Position numbers and translations under genes: made by a program. Shown here one piece after another: positions 61,655 through 64,000 of a DNA stretch of 64,000 nucleotides (positions within the stretch are counted from its first letter, which is position 1; every line of letters starts with the position of its first letter). Source of the stretch: Chloroflexota bacterium (GTDB taxonomy: Bacteria; Chloroflexota; UBA11872); contig JAJEDE010000015.1 in NCBI GenBank assembly GCA_022821645.1, positions 186,001-250,000 on the forward strand, written 5' to 3'. Below the pieces are notes generated by a model. That model saw only the letters and a program-made list of their open reading frames with translations. It was not told the origin of the DNA and did no database searches.

Positions 61655-62331
61655 CCCACTCCGCGCCCTCAGCCACCGCCCCTGCCGTCAGCCGGCCGTC
61701 CGCGGCCGGGACCCAGCGGCAACCAACCACCAAACCGCACCTGGCGTCCCTGGTGAGCCTGTCGAACCACACCCCTGCCAACCCAACCCGACCCAAAACC
61801 CCCAACCCCCGCCTCTCCCCACATCCCCTCCCCCGCCCCATCCCAGTCCTCTCCCCGCTCCCCACTCCGCTTCCCCCTCTCACTTCTCTACCCTCTACCC
61901 TCTCCCCTTCCTGCCCGTCTCACTTCTCACTTCTCTCCCCTCACTCCTCGCCTTCCCCCGCTCCCCACTTCCCTCGCCCCTTCCTCACGACACCCAGGAC
62001 GGCCGCCCGGGCGTCGCGCACCTTGCCATCCCGGCCCGCCCTGCTGGCACTGCAATCAACGCACGCACTGAGGGCAATGCCAGCGTTGCTCGCACCCCCC
62101 TTCACCCGCGCTCGCTCGCCCCATCTCCCCGGCCGGCCCCGCACCGTCGCGGTTCACGTCGCGCGCCAGGAGCCACCAGCCACCACCCCCTCGCCGATAC
62201 CCTCGCCCCAGCCCCGCTCAACCAGTGACGACCGCTCACCCAGACCCACGCGGCGAGCGCTCCCCGAGCCGCCATCCCCTGTCCCCGCCCCCACAACACC
62301 CCGTCCTACCCCGCCCCCTGGCACCCACGTC
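61655..62331. repeat. Pyrimidine-rich repeat DNA, second copy of the 16.5-kb unit
   Basis: 61680-61900 matches 16480-16725 (see that entry). From 61900 to 62330 the plus strand continues strongly C-rich with TCTCACTTCTC words like those at 15786-15810. Translations are Pro/Ser-rich on all frames and not gene-like. Confidence 0.6.
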
Positions 62332-62340
62332 GATTGCATG

Positions 62341-64000
62341 TCGTACTCACTTAACCAACGAACCAACGCGAGCCTCCACACCCCAATCACCCGCTACCTG
62401 ACGACGCCCAGGGCCGCCGCCCCAACCACCTGGCGGTCAAGCTCGGGGTGGCGAAAGACGTGCTGGACACGGAGGTGTGGCCGACCGAGGCCAGCTGGGC
62501 CGTGCCGCGCGCGCCGGCGAGCCTGCGCCGATAGCGGGCCCGCATTCAGGCCCTGCGGCCGACCCGCATCGTGCTGGCAGCCACGGGCGAGGACGAGCCC
62601 GCGGTGGCGGCGGCCCTGCCGGGGCTGCCCCTAGTCGAGGTCAATCTGCGTCAGACGCGCGACTTCGCCCGCGCCGGCGGTCCGGGCCTGACGCGACCTG
62701 GTGCGGGCGCTGGCGGCCGCCCGGCAGGTCGATCCCGACCCGCACGCCCCCAGCGCCTGGCTGCTCAGCAGCCCCAGCATCAGCCCCGCCTCTGCCCCAC
62801 CCGCGGCATCCAGTTCAAGTACATGTCGTACTCACGTTATCAACGAACCACTCGACGACTCCCCACCCCAATCACCCGGCTACCTCACGACACCCAGGGC
62901 CGTCGCGCCATCCGACCTAACGGTTGAGCTCAATGTGGCGACGAACGTCCTGGACGTGAAGGTCGACACCTGGCCGGTGCCCCACACCTAGCGCGGCCGG
63001 CTGCGGACCGACCTCCGCGAACTGAACCAGGAGCTGCCGGCCACCCTGCCCGCGGATCCCACCCGGCGCTCCCCCAGCACCTGTCTGCCGAGCCCCCCGG
63101 CAACGCCCCCACTCCCGCCGCACCCCGTCCTACCCCGACCCCCTGGCGCCCACTTCGATTACGTTCCGTACTCATTTAACCAACGAATCAACGCGAGGCT
63201 CCACACACCCATCGCTCGACTACCCGACGACGCCCCAACCGACCCAGCGGTCGAGCTCAATGTGGCGACGAACGTCCTGCACGTGGAGGTCCACACCAGG
63301 CACATCCCCACGCCCGCCGCAACCTGCGACCCTGGCAGGCCCGAGTCCCCCCGGCGCTCCCTCAGCGCCTGGCTGCGCAACACCCCCCAGCATCGCCTCC
63401 GCGCCACCCCGTCCTACCCCGCCCCCTGGCACCTATCTTCGATTACATTCCGTACTCACTTAACCAACGAATTAAGCGAGGCTCCACACACCCATCGCTT
63501 GGCTACCCGACGACGCCCCAACCGACCTAGCGGTCGAGCCCGAGGCGCCGCAGGACGTCCTGGACATGAAGGCCGACACCTGGCGGTGCCCGCGCCCGCC
63601 ACGACCTGCGACCCTGGTAGGCCCGGGTCCAGGCCCTCATCGTGCTGCCAGCCACCGCTAGGTACCAGCGGGCGGTGGTGACCCTGCGCCTGCCCACCCA
63701 GCCCCGGTGCCCCGGCGTCCCCCACACGCCGATCGCGCCGCGACGACCACCCGGCCCGGCCGCGCGCCGAACTCCCCGAACTGAACCGCGAGCTGCCGGC
63801 CGCCGTACAGGCGGATCCCCCCGGCGCTCCCCCAGCACCTCGCTACTGAGCCTCCACGGCATCGACCCCACCCCCGCCCCATCCCCACTTAGCGACTTCG
63901 ATTACCTTTCGTACTCACTTAACCAACGAATTAAGCGAGGCTCCACACCCCCATCCCCGGCTATCTCGCCACGCCCACGGCCGCCCCAACCGTCTTCGCG
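62341..64000 (+). mobile_element. Tandem wreckage resembling IS110-family transposase copies
   Basis: 62424-62680 encodes, with one TAG at 62532, NHLAVKLGVAKDVLDTEVWP, then SLRR and RARIQALRPTRIVLAATGED, then PLVEVNLRQTRDFARAGG: the layout of an IS110 DEDD transposase N-terminus. Shorter echoes are VELNVATNVLDVKV at 62925, VELNVATNVLHVEV at 63250 and, weaker, near 63536, and GRLRTDLRELNQELPATL (63000) with LPELNRELPAAV (63765). Between them a unit containing CGTACTCACTTAACCAACGA starts at about 62342, 62826, 63167, 63450 and 63910. Everything is frameshifted and inactive. The array runs off the right edge. Confidence 0.55.

Noticed and set aside
1..64000. CRISPR arrays, rRNA genes, intact transposases or integrases, prophage structural genes
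   Set aside because: None seen on either strand; only degraded transposase-like pieces at 62.3-64 kb.

Overview
The window is a high-GC chromosomal segment that reads as a Chloroflexota bacterium, most likely an uncultured marine or sponge-associated SAR202-like lineage. Three things point there. Two exported lipoproteins carry long Glu-Val-Pro-Val-Glu-Lys type stalks, a habit of Chloroflexota solute-binding proteins. There are three enolase-superfamily (mandelate racemase/galactonate dehydratase type) genes and four Gfo/Idh/MocA dehydrogenases, families known to be expanded in SAR202. The clpP-clpX pair follows what looks like the tail of trigger factor. The assignment is inferred from gene content; there is no rRNA gene in the window.

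Layout. 0-2.2 kb: tig tail, clpP, clpX. 2.2-6.9 kb: NYN nuclease with a hairpin leader, a Gfo/Idh dehydrogenase and an operon of two near-identical sugar-acid dehydratases around a DUF2283 gene. 7.1-9.0 kb: an AT-rich foreign-looking patch of small membrane and zinc-ribbon proteins. 9.0-15.2 kb: HIT protein, orphan antitoxin, a single-chain adenine methylase with a possible nuclease domain, and a retron whose reverse transcriptase is fused to a nuclease domain, with a recognisable msr-msd gene upstream. 15.2-18.2 kb: DUF5069 gene, two toxin-antitoxin loci whose toxins are truncated, pyrimidine-rich repeats, a helically phased GGACACAT array and a perfect 24-bp hairpin. 18.2-37.8 kb: mostly carbohydrate and sugar-acid metabolism (SDR, four-gene family sets of Gfo/Idh, AKR, enolase, MDR dehydrogenase, sulfatase with M20 peptidase, solute-binding lipoprotein, DUF6807), a canonical ParB parS site, two c-di-AMP-receptor-like genes and tRNA-Glu. 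38-42 kb: an operon ending in a flavin-dependent halogenase-like protein with a C-terminal PqqD-like domain. 42-51 kb: secreted protein, nucleoside hydrolase/nucleotidyltransferase/aminotransferase, lipoprotein glycoside-hydrolase-like protein, Ldh-family dehydrogenase, and tails of two decayed paralogues. 51.4-53.2 kb: DUF488 gene pair. 53-57 kb: M14 peptidase, NfeD-SPFH operon, an intact RelBE-like pair. 57.5-61.2 kb: AlwI-type restriction system with two methylases. 61.3-64 kb: no intact gene, but pyrimidine-rich repeats and tandem wreckage of what looks like IS110-family transposase copies.

How it fits together. The backbone genes describe a heterotroph that binds, desulfates, oxidises and dehydrates carbohydrates and sugar acids. 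Foreign genes with lower GC (7-9, 11.5-15, 51.4-53.2 and 57.5-61.2 kb) are largely anti-phage or mobile. Sites between them are filled with dispersed repeats and gene debris, suggesting repeated insertion and deletion. The most interesting single object is the retron at 13.2-14.9 kb.
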